Source of the DNA: DATGSL01 sp964645585
Lineage (GTDB): Bacteria > Verrucomicrobiota > Verrucomicrobiia > Opitutales > T3Sed10-336
DNA: 64,000 nt
Direction: 5' to 3'
Assembly (NCBI GenBank): GCA_964645585.1
Contig: CAZYAN010000002.1
Location: forward strand, 1 to 64,000
Part shown: piece after piece, positions 9,229-17,884 of the stretch
How positions within the stretch are numbered: position 1 is the stretch's first letter
How the letters are laid out: every line of letters begins with the position of its first letter
Notes under the pieces: generated by a model
Database searches by the model: none
Told to the model about the DNA's origin: nothing
Seen by the model: only the letters and a program-made list of their open reading frames with translations
Position numbers and translations under genes: made by a program

Positions 9229-9789
9229 TCAGACAGCAAGGAGATCCTGCTCCTTGCGGCGCAGGTGGTCGTCAATGTCGCCGATTGAACGGTCGGTCTG
9301 TTGCTGGATCTCCTTCTCGTAGCGTTTGAGCTCGTCCTCGGTGATCTCGGCGTCCTTTTGCAGTTTCTTCATCGCGTCGAGCGCCTCGCGGCGCGCGTGG
9401 CGCACCGACACCCGGCCATCTTCGGCCATGCGCTGGCAGACCTTGATCATTTCCTGACGCCGCTCGCGGCTCAGTTCGGGAATCGGCAGGCGGATAATGT
9501 TGCCGTCGATCGAAGGATTGATGCCGAGGTTTGCCTGTTGAAGCGATTTTTCGATCGGCTTGACAGCCCCTTTGTCCCACGGCTGGACCTGAATCATGCG
9601 CGGGTCGGGGGTGGTGATGGCGGCAACTTCACGCAGGCGCATTTGGCTGCCGTAAACCTCGACCATAACATTCTCGACCATAGCAGGTGAGGCTTTGCCG
9701 GTGTGGAGCGAGTTGAATTCATGCAGCGTATGCTCGATGGCCTTCGTCATCTTTTGACGCATTTCCTGAAGGATCGGATGAGTTTCCAT
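9229..9789 (-). CDS. frr: Ribosome recycling factor
   Basis: A 186-aa protein, the usual RRF length, that with EF-G splits post-termination ribosomes. Conserved family stretches are present: F-N-S-L-H-T-G-K-A-S-P near residue 25, G-I-N-P-S-I-D-G-N-I-I-R-L-P-I-P near 90, and R-V-S-V-R-H-A-R-R-E-A near 130. A charged C-terminal helix follows. It starts 15 bases after pyrH, the standard bacterial pairing, so the two are surely cotranscribed. Confidence 0.97.
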   Translation of the reverse strand: METHPILQEMRQKMTKAIEHTLHEFNSLHTGKASPAMVENVMVEVYGSQMRLREVAAITTPDPRMIQVQPWDKGAVKPIEKSLQQANLGINPSIDGNIIRLPIPELSRERRQEMIKVCQRMAEDGRVSVRHARREALDAMKKLQKDAEITEDELKRYEKEIQQQTDRSIGDIDDHLRRKEQDLLAV

Positions 9790-9804
9790 AACAGTGAAAA
9801 TGAT

Positions 9805-10557
9805 CTAGGATTGCGGGTTGTTGCGAACGAGAGTTCCGATTTTTTCTCCCATGAGGGCGCGCCGGATACCGTGCGGTTCCTGAAGGTCGAACACGAGGAT
9901 CGGGACATTGTTGTCCATGCAAAGCGAGAAGGCGGTCGAGTCCATGACACTCAGGCGCTGCTTGAGAGCGTCGACGAAGGAAATCTCGTCGTATTTCACC
10001 GCGTCGGGGAAACGGTGGGGATCCTTGTCGTAAACCCCGTCGACCTTGGTCGCCTTCATGATGACCTGGGCATTGATCTCGGAGGCGCGAAGAGCGGCGG
10101 TGGTGTCTGTCGAAAAATAAGGATTCCCGGTGCCGGCAACGAAGATGACGACGCGGTTTTTTTCGAGATGGCGGACGGCCCGCCTCAGAATGAACGGCTC
10201 GGCTACCTGGTTCATCGGGATCGAGCTGAGGACCCGGGTGACGACGTCCATCTTTTCGAGACTGTCCATCAAGGCGAGTCCGTTGATTACCGTGGCGAGC
10301 ATGCCCATGTAATCGCCGGTTGTACGGTCGACGCCCCGTCCTTGACCGGCGAGCCCGCGAAAGATGTTGCCGCCGCCGATCACAATTCCGATTTGAACGC
10401 CGAGGTTGTAGATCTCTTTGATCTGGAGGCAGATGTTTTCGAGAATGTCGGGATCGAGCGCGTCGCCAGTGTCGGGATTTCGGAGCACTTCGCCACTCAG
10501 CTTTAGAATGATGCGTTTATATCGTATCGGCGATTTGTCTTCAGTGGATTCGGCCAT
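9805..10557 (-). CDS. pyrH: UMP kinase (PyrH)
   Basis: A 250-aa hexameric bacterial-type UMP kinase converting UMP to UDP with ATP. It has the amino-acid kinase fold start I-L-K-L-S-G-E, the G-G-G-N-I-F-R-G loop, G-T-G-N-P-Y-F-S-T-D-T and K-A-T-K-V-D-G-V-Y-D, all diagnostic of PyrH. In most bacteria pyrH-frr follows rpsB-tsf. Here the gene upstream is instead treY, 99 bases away, so pyrH-frr may be read from the trehalose operon or from its own promoter in that gap. Confidence 0.97.
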   Translation of the reverse strand: MAESTEDKSPIRYKRIILKLSGEVLRNPDTGDALDPDILENICLQIKEIYNLGVQIGIVIGGGNIFRGLAGQGRGVDRTTGDYMGMLATVINGLALMDSLEKMDVVTRVLSSIPMNQVAEPFILRRAVRHLEKNRVVIFVAGTGNPYFSTDTTAALRASEINAQVIMKATKVDGVYDKDPHRFPDAVKYDEISFVDALKQRLSVMDSTAFSLCMDNNVPILVFDLQEPHGIRRALMGEKIGTLVRNNPQS

Positions 10558-10621
10558 TCAAGGTTTGGTTGTAGTGGAACTGAAATGACTTCGTCAATGG
10601 GTTATTGGGGGCCTGAGGGCT

Positions 10622-10691
10622 TTGGGCTTCCGTCTTTGGCCTCTGGTCTTCCGTCTTTAGTCGTTGCCCATTGGGCTTCGGTCGTTAGTCA
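10622..10691. repeat. Degenerate short-repeat tract overlapping the end of treY
   Basis: On the plus strand CTTCCGTCTTT occurs at 10627-10637 and again at 10648-10658, 21 bases apart. The 20-base stretch starting TTGGGCTTC at 10622 recurs in diverged form at 10672 (offset 50). The tract crosses the treY stop codon, so the last residues of TreY (T-N-D-R-S-P-M-G-N-D) are encoded by repeat sequence. A similar degenerate tract lies at 52495-52560. It looks like a dispersed low-complexity intergenic repeat that has grown into the gene end. Confidence 0.6.
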
Positions 10692-13551
10692 GCGGCACGT
10701 TCGTGCAGGCGAGGAGGGGCAGGTTTTGGAGAGCGCCGGCGAGAGGAATTCCCGTTTCCGTGGTGGCGACCGCCTCTTGCGTGAGGACGTTGGAAAGGGG
10801 GGTAATTTCTTCAATGTTTAAAATGGAAAGGGCGGTATCCTCCCAGGAATCACCGAGCGGAGGGATGCCGACGCGGCCGGTCAGGCGCGGAGCGAAGACG
10901 ATCAAGACCCGGCCCTTGTAACGTCGCTCAAAGGCGACACCGCATTCGGCCCATTTCCCGGTCAATTCGAGCGGAATGTATTCGCCTTTCCGGAACAAAT
11001 CCGGGTGCTGGCGCCGGAACTGGAGGATCGAGCGGGTAAGGAAAAGTTTGATCCGTCCGTCGCGCCAATGCTGGAGCATATCCGCCGGGTCAGGATTCTG
11101 TTTGATTTGTTCGAGGAGATCGCGCCGGTGGGCGTAATCGACCGGCCTGCGGTTGTCGGGATCGACGAGGCTGAAGTCCCAGATCTCGTTTCCCTGATAA
11201 ATGTCAGGGACGCCGGGGCCGGTCAGTTTGAGGAGCGTCTGCGAAAGCGAATTCATCGCCCCGAGGAGCGCTGTCTTTTCGGCAAGAATTTCGAAGGTGT
11301 CGAGGAACTCGCGGTTCTGTTCGCGATCGAGAATCCGTTCGGTGAAAAGGCGGACGGCGTTGTCCCATTCCTCGTAAGGCTGAATCCAGCTCGTATTGAC
11401 CTTCGCCTCTTTGATGGCCTTTGTCATATAATTCTGGATGCGTTCGATGTAGGCCGCGTAGACGTCATCGTCGGGACGGGTGAGCGGCCAAGTGCCGAGC
11501 AGCGTCTGGTAAAGGAGATATTCCTCGTTCGCGTCCGGGGCGAATTCCCCGTCGAGATTGGTCTTGTGGCGGGCGTTTACTTCGCGCCACAGGGCGATGG
11601 AATCGCTCCAGAGGTCGGGCAGTTCGGACAGGGCCGCGATCCGGGCGCGCGTGTCCTCGCTGCGTTTCGTGTCGTGGGTCGAAGTGGAAAGCATCGTGTG
11701 CGGCCAGCTTTTTTGCCGCCAGAGGTTGTGTTCGTGAAACTCCTCCACCGGGAGGCCGAATCGCTGGGGGGCGCCGCCGACCTCATTGAGGGCGACCAGG
11801 CGGTTGTAAATGTAGAAGGCAGTGTCCTCAAGGCCCTTTGCCATAACCGGGCCGGTACACTGCTGAAACTTCATCACGAACCGGTAATGTTCTTCGGTCG
11901 TCGCTTCGTCGATGTTTTCGGGGAATTGGAAAAGAAGGTTGTCCCGGAGGAAGTCGAAAACCGATGACTCCACGGCGGGATTGCGGCGTTTGGCACGAGC
12001 GACTGCACGGATGATCGCCTGCTGATCCTCGATACTGAGCGGCTGCCCGGGTGCCAGGTAGGTGCGGTAGACCGGGAAACAGGCGATTACCTCGCGGACG
12101 GCGGTAATCAGCGAGCTGAGGGTAAAGTCGCGGTACCAGCGATTGCTTTCGGAAAGGCGGTTGAGGATCGCGGCGAGAACATTGGTTTCATTCGCGAGAG
12201 ACAGATCCATGACCAGACGTTTCTGTTCGTAAACGAGATCATCAAAACGGATACGACGATCAATGAAACGAGAATAGGTCGCGTTGAAATTCGGTTCGGC
12301 CGCTTGATCGATCAAAATTCCCGTGACCTGATTGGTAAAATCATAACCAGTGGTGCCGTGGAGCAGCCAGTCGCTGGGAAGGCGTTCGTTGCCGCTCAGA
12401 ATTTTCTCCGCGACCATGTAGAGCGGCGGCTCTTCCCCGGTGAATTCAATGCCTTTTATTTCCGCGTAGCGCTGCTGGACCGCTTGGATGTATTCGCGCG
12501 GATTCCAGAGGCCGTCGGGATGATCAATACGCACTCCCGTCACAGCATCGGTTGCCAAAAATTCAAACAGCATCCGATGAACATCCTCGAAAACTTCCGG
12601 CAGCTCGACCCGGATGGCAGCAAGCTCATTGATGTCAAAAAACCTCCGGAAATTGATCTCCTCAGCGGCGACCCGCCAATAGCTCAGCCGATACATCTGG
12701 GCTTCGAGCAACTCGTGGAGCGGGTCGAAGGACGCCGGATCACCGGGCTCTCCGTGGAAGGCGTTGATCGCCAGTTCAATGCCTTCGAGCATCTGGGGGC
12801 ATTCGCGGCAAAGCCGGCCGAGGCGCCGCTTGATGACCTCCTTTTCGAGCATCCGTTCGGACACCTTTTCCGGATCGAGATCCGTCGCCGCGGGCAAATG
12901 TTCGATCGCATTAAGGATGCTTTGCAGCTCGTCGAACAGCTCCTCGTTGTAATAGGGAGCGAGGAAGTCGAGCGCCCGCCGCAGAATTTGACCATAGCTG
13001 CACGGCGCGATCGGGAGCGTGTAATCGTAATAGTGGAGACAAAAGGCGCCGTCTGTGAATGACAGCCGAAGCTCGCCGCGCTCGAGGACGCGTCCATACT
13101 GGTCGCCGAGAATTGGCAGGAGGACCTTGTTCTCTAATTCTTCCTTCAGCGGATGCCAGTCGATGTCGAAATGACCCGCGAACGGCGAGGCCGGACCGTT
13201 CTCCAGGACGTCCATCCACCACGCGTTGTTTGGGCTGGCGATCCCCATGTGGTTCGGAACGAAGTCGAGAATCTGCCCCATGCCGTGCCGCTTCAATTCA
13301 TCGACGAGCGCGTCGAAATCCTCACGCGAGCCAATCGACGGGTTCAAATTGTTGTGATTCGAGATGTCGTAGCCGTGCGCGCTGTCGGGAGCGGCTTCAA
13401 AACAGGGCGAGGAATAGCAATCGCTGATTCCGAGATCGTGAAGATAGGACACGATTTCCCGCGCCTGTTGAAAGGTGAAGTGGCGGTTAAACTGCAACCG
13501 GTAGGTCGCCGCCGGAATTCTGGGAAATGTCGGTTTCGACGGTTGGTTCAT
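10657..13551 (-). CDS. treY: Maltooligosyl trehalose synthase (TreY)
   Basis: A 964-aa GH13-family enzyme that isomerises the reducing-end alpha-1,4 bond of maltooligosaccharides to alpha,alpha-1,1, making maltooligosyltrehalose. The N-terminus P-A-A-T-Y-R-L-Q-F is the TreY hallmark. G-Y-D-I-S-N-H, D-F-V-P-N-H-M, G-V-R-I-D-H-P-D-G-L (nucleophile Asp), V-A-E-K-I-L (acid Glu) and H-G-T-T-G-Y-D-F follow in family order. Its start overlaps the treZ stop in an ATGA junction, so translation is coupled. It feeds TreZ, which releases trehalose. The final ~10 residues come from an intergenic repeat and are unlikely to matter for activity. Confidence 0.97.
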   Translation of the reverse strand: MNQPSKPTFPRIPAATYRLQFNRHFTFQQAREIVSYLHDLGISDCYSSPCFEAAPDSAHGYDISNHNNLNPSIGSREDFDALVDELKRHGMGQILDFVPNHMGIASPNNAWWMDVLENGPASPFAGHFDIDWHPLKEELENKVLLPILGDQYGRVLERGELRLSFTDGAFCLHYYDYTLPIAPCSYGQILRRALDFLAPYYNEELFDELQSILNAIEHLPAATDLDPEKVSERMLEKEVIKRRLGRLCRECPQMLEGIELAINAFHGEPGDPASFDPLHELLEAQMYRLSYWRVAAEEINFRRFFDINELAAIRVELPEVFEDVHRMLFEFLATDAVTGVRIDHPDGLWNPREYIQAVQQRYAEIKGIEFTGEEPPLYMVAEKILSGNERLPSDWLLHGTTGYDFTNQVTGILIDQAAEPNFNATYSRFIDRRIRFDDLVYEQKRLVMDLSLANETNVLAAILNRLSESNRWYRDFTLSSLITAVREVIACFPVYRTYLAPGQPLSIEDQQAIIRAVARAKRRNPAVESSVFDFLRDNLLFQFPENIDEATTEEHYRFVMKFQQCTGPVMAKGLEDTAFYIYNRLVALNEVGGAPQRFGLPVEEFHEHNLWRQKSWPHTMLSTSTHDTKRSEDTRARIAALSELPDLWSDSIALWREVNARHKTNLDGEFAPDANEEYLLYQTLLGTWPLTRPDDDVYAAYIERIQNYMTKAIKEAKVNTSWIQPYEEWDNAVRLFTERILDREQNREFLDTFEILAEKTALLGAMNSLSQTLLKLTGPGVPDIYQGNEIWDFSLVDPDNRRPVDYAHRRDLLEQIKQNPDPADMLQHWRDGRIKLFLTRSILQFRRQHPDLFRKGEYIPLELTGKWAECGVAFERRYKGRVLIVFAPRLTGRVGIPPLGDSWEDTALSILNIEEITPLSNVLTQEAVATTETGIPLAGALQNLPLLACTNVPLTNDRSPMGND

Positions 13552-15464
13552 GATCGGATGGAATGGAACAGGACGGCTTCAGGCAGATGAAACTGACAGG
13601 CGGCCGCTTCCGACTCCAAAACCGCGGAGCCGGTCCCGCCAAAGCGGGGTTCATTCGTCGAGAGAACGGGTCGCCATCGTTCGCCGCGGGGGAGGGAAGC
13701 GAACGGTTTCTCCGCCGGATCCCGGCGCCCGCCGCCTTGCAAACAAACAACAAGGAGCACACTCGGCCGGTCGTTCTCGTAAAAAGCAAGTCCCGCGACG
13801 CTCTTGCCCAAGATGTCGATGCGGACGGTGTCACGCGAGCGACTGGCAATCGCCGGCGTCGTTCGGCGAAGTCGAAGCAGCTCTCGGTACAGTTCGAGAA
13901 TTCGTGCGTGCTGGGGGAGGCGGATTTCATTCCAGCAGAGTTTCGATCGCAAAAACGTTTCCTCCTCCTGCGGATCCGGGAGGATCGCCGCGGGGTCGCG
14001 CCTGTGGATTTTTTCGAGAAACGCTTCGAACTCCCGGGCACGTCCTTGCGTCACCTGCCGGCCGAGTTCGGCGTGGTGATCCGTAAAATACAAAAAGGGC
14101 GCTGACGCCGCCCATTCCTGTCCCATAAACAGCAGCGGCGTCCCGGGCGTCAGGCAGAGCAGTGCGGATGCCGCGCGATAGGCTTCCGGCGAAACCAGGT
14201 GATGAAGGCGTTCACCGAGCGCATGGTTTCCGGTTTGGTCGTGGTTGGAAATGCAATGAATGAATTGTTCGAGGCGCAACGGCTCCGGAGACGTTCCGCG
14301 CGGCGCGTTTCCGACCGGCGCTGTCTGACCCCGATAAAGCCAGCCGCTTCGCAGGGTTTCAGCGAGTTCGTCAGTTGTCCCGGAAAAATTGCCGAAATAG
14401 CCTTCGCGTTCGCCGGTGAGGGCAACGCGGATCGTGTGGTGAAAATCATCCGCCCAAAGTCCGTCGAGGCCCAGGCCGCCGTCTTCTTCGGGCAGGGCGA
14501 GCGACGCGAGATTGCGATCGTCTTCAGCGAGAACGATGCCGCCGTTTTCGTGGGCGGTTCTTGCGATCTCGAGCAGGATGTGCGGTGTCGATTCGTCGAG
14601 AATCTCGTGGGTCGCATCCAAGCGGAAGCCGTCGAAGCGGAATTCGCGAAGCCAATACGCGATGTTCGCCAAAAACAGTTCACGAACCGGCCCGGCGTTT
14701 CCTCCCGAAAAGCGGATCGCATCGCCCCAGGGCGTCTTCAGCTTTGGGTTGAAGTAATCCGGGCTGTAGCGGGCCAAATAATTTCCGTCGGGACCGAAAT
14801 GGTTGTAAACCACGTCGAGAATCACGTTCAGTCCGCGCCCGTGAGCGGCATCGACGAGCGCGCGCAAATCGTCCGGATGCCCGTAGCTGCTGTCCGGTGC
14901 AAAAAGCATCACGCCGTCATAGCCCCAGTTTCGCTTCCCGGGGAATTCGGCGACCGGCATGATCTCGATGGTCGTTACACCGAGCGATGCCAAATCATCA
15001 AGCCGGGGAATCGCGGACGTGAAGGTTCCAGCTTCGGTGAAAGTGCCAATATGAAGTTCGTAAAAGACGGAGCTTTTGAGAGGGGTGTGTTCCCAAGTGT
15101 CATGCTTCCACGAATACAGTTCCGGATCGATGATCATTGACGATCCGAAAACATCGTCCGGCTGCCAGCGGGAAAACGGATCGGGGAATGTCTCCCCGTC
15201 GAGCCGGTATTGGTAGCGCTGTCCGGCCCGTCCAACGGGATCGATGCACGAGAAAAATCCGGGGGCCTCCTTTTCCGGTTTCAGCGGAACCGTCCGAACC
15301 GCCTTCTTCCCCTCGTCATCGAACAGAACGGCTTCGACAGTTTTGGCGCGCGGTGTCCAGAGCCGATGCCGGACGCCGCGGCCGCCGGGCAGCAAGTCAG
15401 CGCCTTGCGGACGAATGTTCGACGCCGCGGCGGGTATGCCTGAACTGAAAACGTCGTTCGTCAT
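13548..15464 (-). CDS. treZ: Malto-oligosyltrehalose trehalohydrolase (TreZ)
   Basis: A 638-aa GH13 enzyme that cuts trehalose from maltooligosyltrehalose. An N-terminal CBM48-like beta-sandwich (residues ~30-110, H-R-L-W-T-P-R-A) precedes the TIM barrel. The barrel contains D-V-V-Y-N-H-F-G-P-D-G-N, G-F-R-L-D-A-T-H (nucleophile Asp), L-A-E-D-D-R-N (acid Glu) and S-N-H-D-Q-T-G-N-H-A-L-G, all characteristic of TreZ. It overlaps glgX upstream and treY downstream by four bases each (ATGA), the mark of a tightly coupled operon. The TreY-TreZ route makes trehalose from glycogen or maltodextrin without using UDP-glucose. Confidence 0.97.
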   Translation of the reverse strand: MTNDVFSSGIPAAASNIRPQGADLLPGGRGVRHRLWTPRAKTVEAVLFDDEGKKAVRTVPLKPEKEAPGFFSCIDPVGRAGQRYQYRLDGETFPDPFSRWQPDDVFGSSMIIDPELYSWKHDTWEHTPLKSSVFYELHIGTFTEAGTFTSAIPRLDDLASLGVTTIEIMPVAEFPGKRNWGYDGVMLFAPDSSYGHPDDLRALVDAAHGRGLNVILDVVYNHFGPDGNYLARYSPDYFNPKLKTPWGDAIRFSGGNAGPVRELFLANIAYWLREFRFDGFRLDATHEILDESTPHILLEIARTAHENGGIVLAEDDRNLASLALPEEDGGLGLDGLWADDFHHTIRVALTGEREGYFGNFSGTTDELAETLRSGWLYRGQTAPVGNAPRGTSPEPLRLEQFIHCISNHDQTGNHALGERLHHLVSPEAYRAASALLCLTPGTPLLFMGQEWAASAPFLYFTDHHAELGRQVTQGRAREFEAFLEKIHRRDPAAILPDPQEEETFLRSKLCWNEIRLPQHARILELYRELLRLRRTTPAIASRSRDTVRIDILGKSVAGLAFYENDRPSVLLVVCLQGGGRRDPAEKPFASLPRGERWRPVLSTNEPRFGGTGSAVLESEAAACQFHLPEAVLFHSIRS

Positions 15465-17620
15465 CCTTTTCCCGGCAGTGTGGATTCGTCCAATTGGAGA
15501 AGGCAGAACGATCGCTGCAGCAGGTCAATCTTGTCCGTGCCCGCGAGCTTCCGCGGCTGGTTGAGAAAGCTTTCCTCCATGCGCGTGTCGATCAATAATT
15601 CCCACTGAACCTCCGGTCCGCCCGGCAGAACAAACGGCAGATCTTCGTGATGGGCGTTGAAGAGCAGCAGGAACGAATCATCCAGGACCGGTTCGCCTTG
15701 TTCGTTCAGCACCGTTGTCGTCTTTCCTGAATAGAACGCGCCGAGGGCGCTGGCCGCGTGTTCGTGCCATTCCTCTTCGGTCATTTCCTTCCCGGACGGA
15801 CTGAACCACATCACTTCCTTGAATGGCGTGCCTCGCACCTGTCGTCCGTGAAGAAACTTCGGCCGCCGAAAGACCGGATGTTCCCGACGGAACCGGATCA
15901 AACGTTTGGTAAATTCGGTGAGGCGCTCCTCGTCTTCATCGCGCGTCCAGCGCAGCCAAGTCATTTCATTGTCCTGGCAGTACGCGTTGTTGTTGCCATT
16001 TTGCGTCCGTCCGTATTCGTCGCCGGCGCACAGCATCGGGACGCCTTGCGAGAGGAAGAGCGTCGCGAGAAAGTTGCGACGCTGACGCCGGCGAAGCCGG
16101 TTGATTTCGGGATCATTTGTCGGGCCTTCCACTCCGCAGTTCCACGAGATGTTATGGTCATGCCCGTCGCGGTTGTCCTCTCCGTTGGCCTCGTTGTGCT
16201 TTTCGTTATAGCTGACGAGGTCGTTGAGTGTGAAACCGTCGTGCGCCGTAATAAAATTGATGCTCGCTTGCGGACCGCGGTCGCTGTGTTCGTACAGGTG
16301 CGGGCTGCTGGTGAGACAGCCGGCGAGATCGCCGATCTTCCGCTCGTCACCTTTCCAGAAGCCGCGGACGGTGTCGCGGTAATGGCCGTTCCACTCCGAC
16401 CAAGGGTACGGAAAATTGCCGAGCTGGTAACCGTTTTCGCCGATGTCCCACGGCTCGGCGATCAACTTCACCCGCGAGAGAACAGGGTCTTGGCGCAGCA
16501 GGTGAAAAAAGCGATTGGCCACGTCGGCGCCGTGCTCTGTTCGGGCGAGGGCAGGGGCAAGATCGAAGCGAAAACCGTCGACATGCATTTCCTCAACCCA
16601 GTAACGAAGGCTGTCGAAGACCAGTTGCATTACACGCGGCTTGCTCGTATTCACCGTACTGCCGCATCCGGTATAGTCCATGTAGTAACGCGGATCATCC
16701 GGAACGAGATGGTAGTAGGAAGCGTTGTCGATTCCGCGAAAGCTCAGCGTCGGCCCAAGCTGGTTGCCCTCGGCCGTGTGGTTGTAGACGACGTCGAGGA
16801 TCACCTCAATCCCGGCGGCGTGCAGCGACTTCACCATCTCCTTGAACTCGAACACCTGCTGTCCCAGGGCGCGGGCGGATGCGTAACCGCCTTCGGGCGC
16901 GAAGAATCCTAGCGTGTTGTAGCCCCAGTAATTGCGAAGACCGCGATCGACGAGGACCTTGTCGTGGACGAAATGATGAATCGGCAGGAGTTCGACGGCG
17001 GTTACCCCGAGGTCTTGCAAATACTGAATGGCCTCTGGACTGCCTAGACCGGCGTAGGTGCCTCGCTGCTCTTCAGGCAGGCTCTCCATCAGCCGGGTAA
17101 ATCCTTTGACGTGCAATTCATAAATGATCGTGTCCCGCATCGGCGTTTCCGGCGGCCGATCTTCGCCCCAATCGAAACGGGAATCGATCACCACGCATTT
17201 CGGCATACCCGCCGCGTCGTTGCGAAAATCACGCGTCAGATCCTCATCCGGTCCGCCGATCACATAGCCGAACATTTCGTCCCCCCAGCGAACGGCGCCG
17301 GCGAGGGCCCGCGCGTACGGATCAAGCAGCAGTTTCGACGGATTGAACCGGTGGCCGTTCTTCGGAGCGTAAGGTCCGTATACGCGAAAACCGTAAAGCT
17401 GTCCGGCCTTCAGTCCCGGCACGAAGCAATGCCAGATATGCCCGCTGTGTTCCACCATCCGCACACGCTCTTCTCGCTGGGTCCGGTCCTCCGGCCCTGA
17501 AAACAGGCAGAGATCGACCCCTGTCGCGTTCTCGGAGAAGAGCGCGAAATTGACGCCTTCGGGGGTCAAGGTTGCCCCGAGCGGATACGGTTTTCCCGGC
17601 CACGGCTTGGATCCGATCAT
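15461..17620 (-). CDS. glgX: Glycogen debranching enzyme GlgX
   Basis: A 719-aa isoamylase-type GH13 protein (from ATG 17620) that hydrolyses alpha-1,6 branches of glycogen or limit dextrin. It starts P-L-G-A-T-L-T-P-E-G-V-N-F-A-L-F-S, the CBM48 entry typical of GlgX. Catalytic-region motifs are V-V-Y-N-H-T-A-E-G, G-F-R-F-D-L-A (nucleophile Asp), L-I-A-E-P-W-D (acid Glu) and F-I-T-A-H-D-G-F-T-L-N-D-L-V-S-Y. A TTG at 17680 would add 20 residues; I prefer the ATG because it matches the usual family start, though neither has a strong ribosome binding site. First gene of the minus-strand trehalose operon, it supplies linear maltodextrins to TreY. Confidence 0.95.
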   Translation of the reverse strand: MIGSKPWPGKPYPLGATLTPEGVNFALFSENATGVDLCLFSGPEDRTQREERVRMVEHSGHIWHCFVPGLKAGQLYGFRVYGPYAPKNGHRFNPSKLLLDPYARALAGAVRWGDEMFGYVIGGPDEDLTRDFRNDAAGMPKCVVIDSRFDWGEDRPPETPMRDTIIYELHVKGFTRLMESLPEEQRGTYAGLGSPEAIQYLQDLGVTAVELLPIHHFVHDKVLVDRGLRNYWGYNTLGFFAPEGGYASARALGQQVFEFKEMVKSLHAAGIEVILDVVYNHTAEGNQLGPTLSFRGIDNASYYHLVPDDPRYYMDYTGCGSTVNTSKPRVMQLVFDSLRYWVEEMHVDGFRFDLAPALARTEHGADVANRFFHLLRQDPVLSRVKLIAEPWDIGENGYQLGNFPYPWSEWNGHYRDTVRGFWKGDERKIGDLAGCLTSSPHLYEHSDRGPQASINFITAHDGFTLNDLVSYNEKHNEANGEDNRDGHDHNISWNCGVEGPTNDPEINRLRRRQRRNFLATLFLSQGVPMLCAGDEYGRTQNGNNNAYCQDNEMTWLRWTRDEDEERLTEFTKRLIRFRREHPVFRRPKFLHGRQVRGTPFKEVMWFSPSGKEMTEEEWHEHAASALGAFYSGKTTTVLNEQGEPVLDDSFLLLFNAHHEDLPFVLPGGPEVQWELLIDTRMEESFLNQPRKLAGTDKIDLLQRSFCLLQLDESTLPGKG

Positions 17621-17847
17621 GTATGTGTGAAAATGTGCAGACTCCCGCGGAAAGAATAATTGAGCCCCGCCCCTCCGCAATGGTGCCCTCCCGATGGCGG
17701 TTCTCGGACCATAAAAAACGGGTATGCCAACAGTTTATCGCCGTCAGACGAGGACGCAATCAAAACCGGTTTGGCGACGGACCGGAACGGCACTCAGGCG
17801 GTTATCAAAAGGCGCGGCTTTGAACCAGCGCTCCTCTGGAGTTGCCG

Positions 17848-17868
17848 GATCTCAGGGAAGCCCTGATC
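17848..17868. promoter_or_regulatory. Dyad just ahead of the dinB ribosome binding site
   Basis: CAGGG and CCCTG flank a three-base AAG centre, with GAT and ATC outside them. The dyad ends about five bases before the GGAGG of dinB. It could be an operator (an SOS-type repressor would be logical for dinB) or an mRNA hairpin masking the ribosome binding site. It does not match a LexA box I can name. Confidence 0.3.
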
Positions 17869-17884
17869 TTATTGGAGGGCAAAC

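Noticed and set aside
9702..10506. 267-codon plus-strand open frame opposite pyrH
   Set aside because: Antisense shadow of pyrH; no independent support.
15758..16912. 384-codon plus-strand open frame inside glgX
   Set aside because: It lies fully antisense to the secure glgX gene and shows no recognisable domain.
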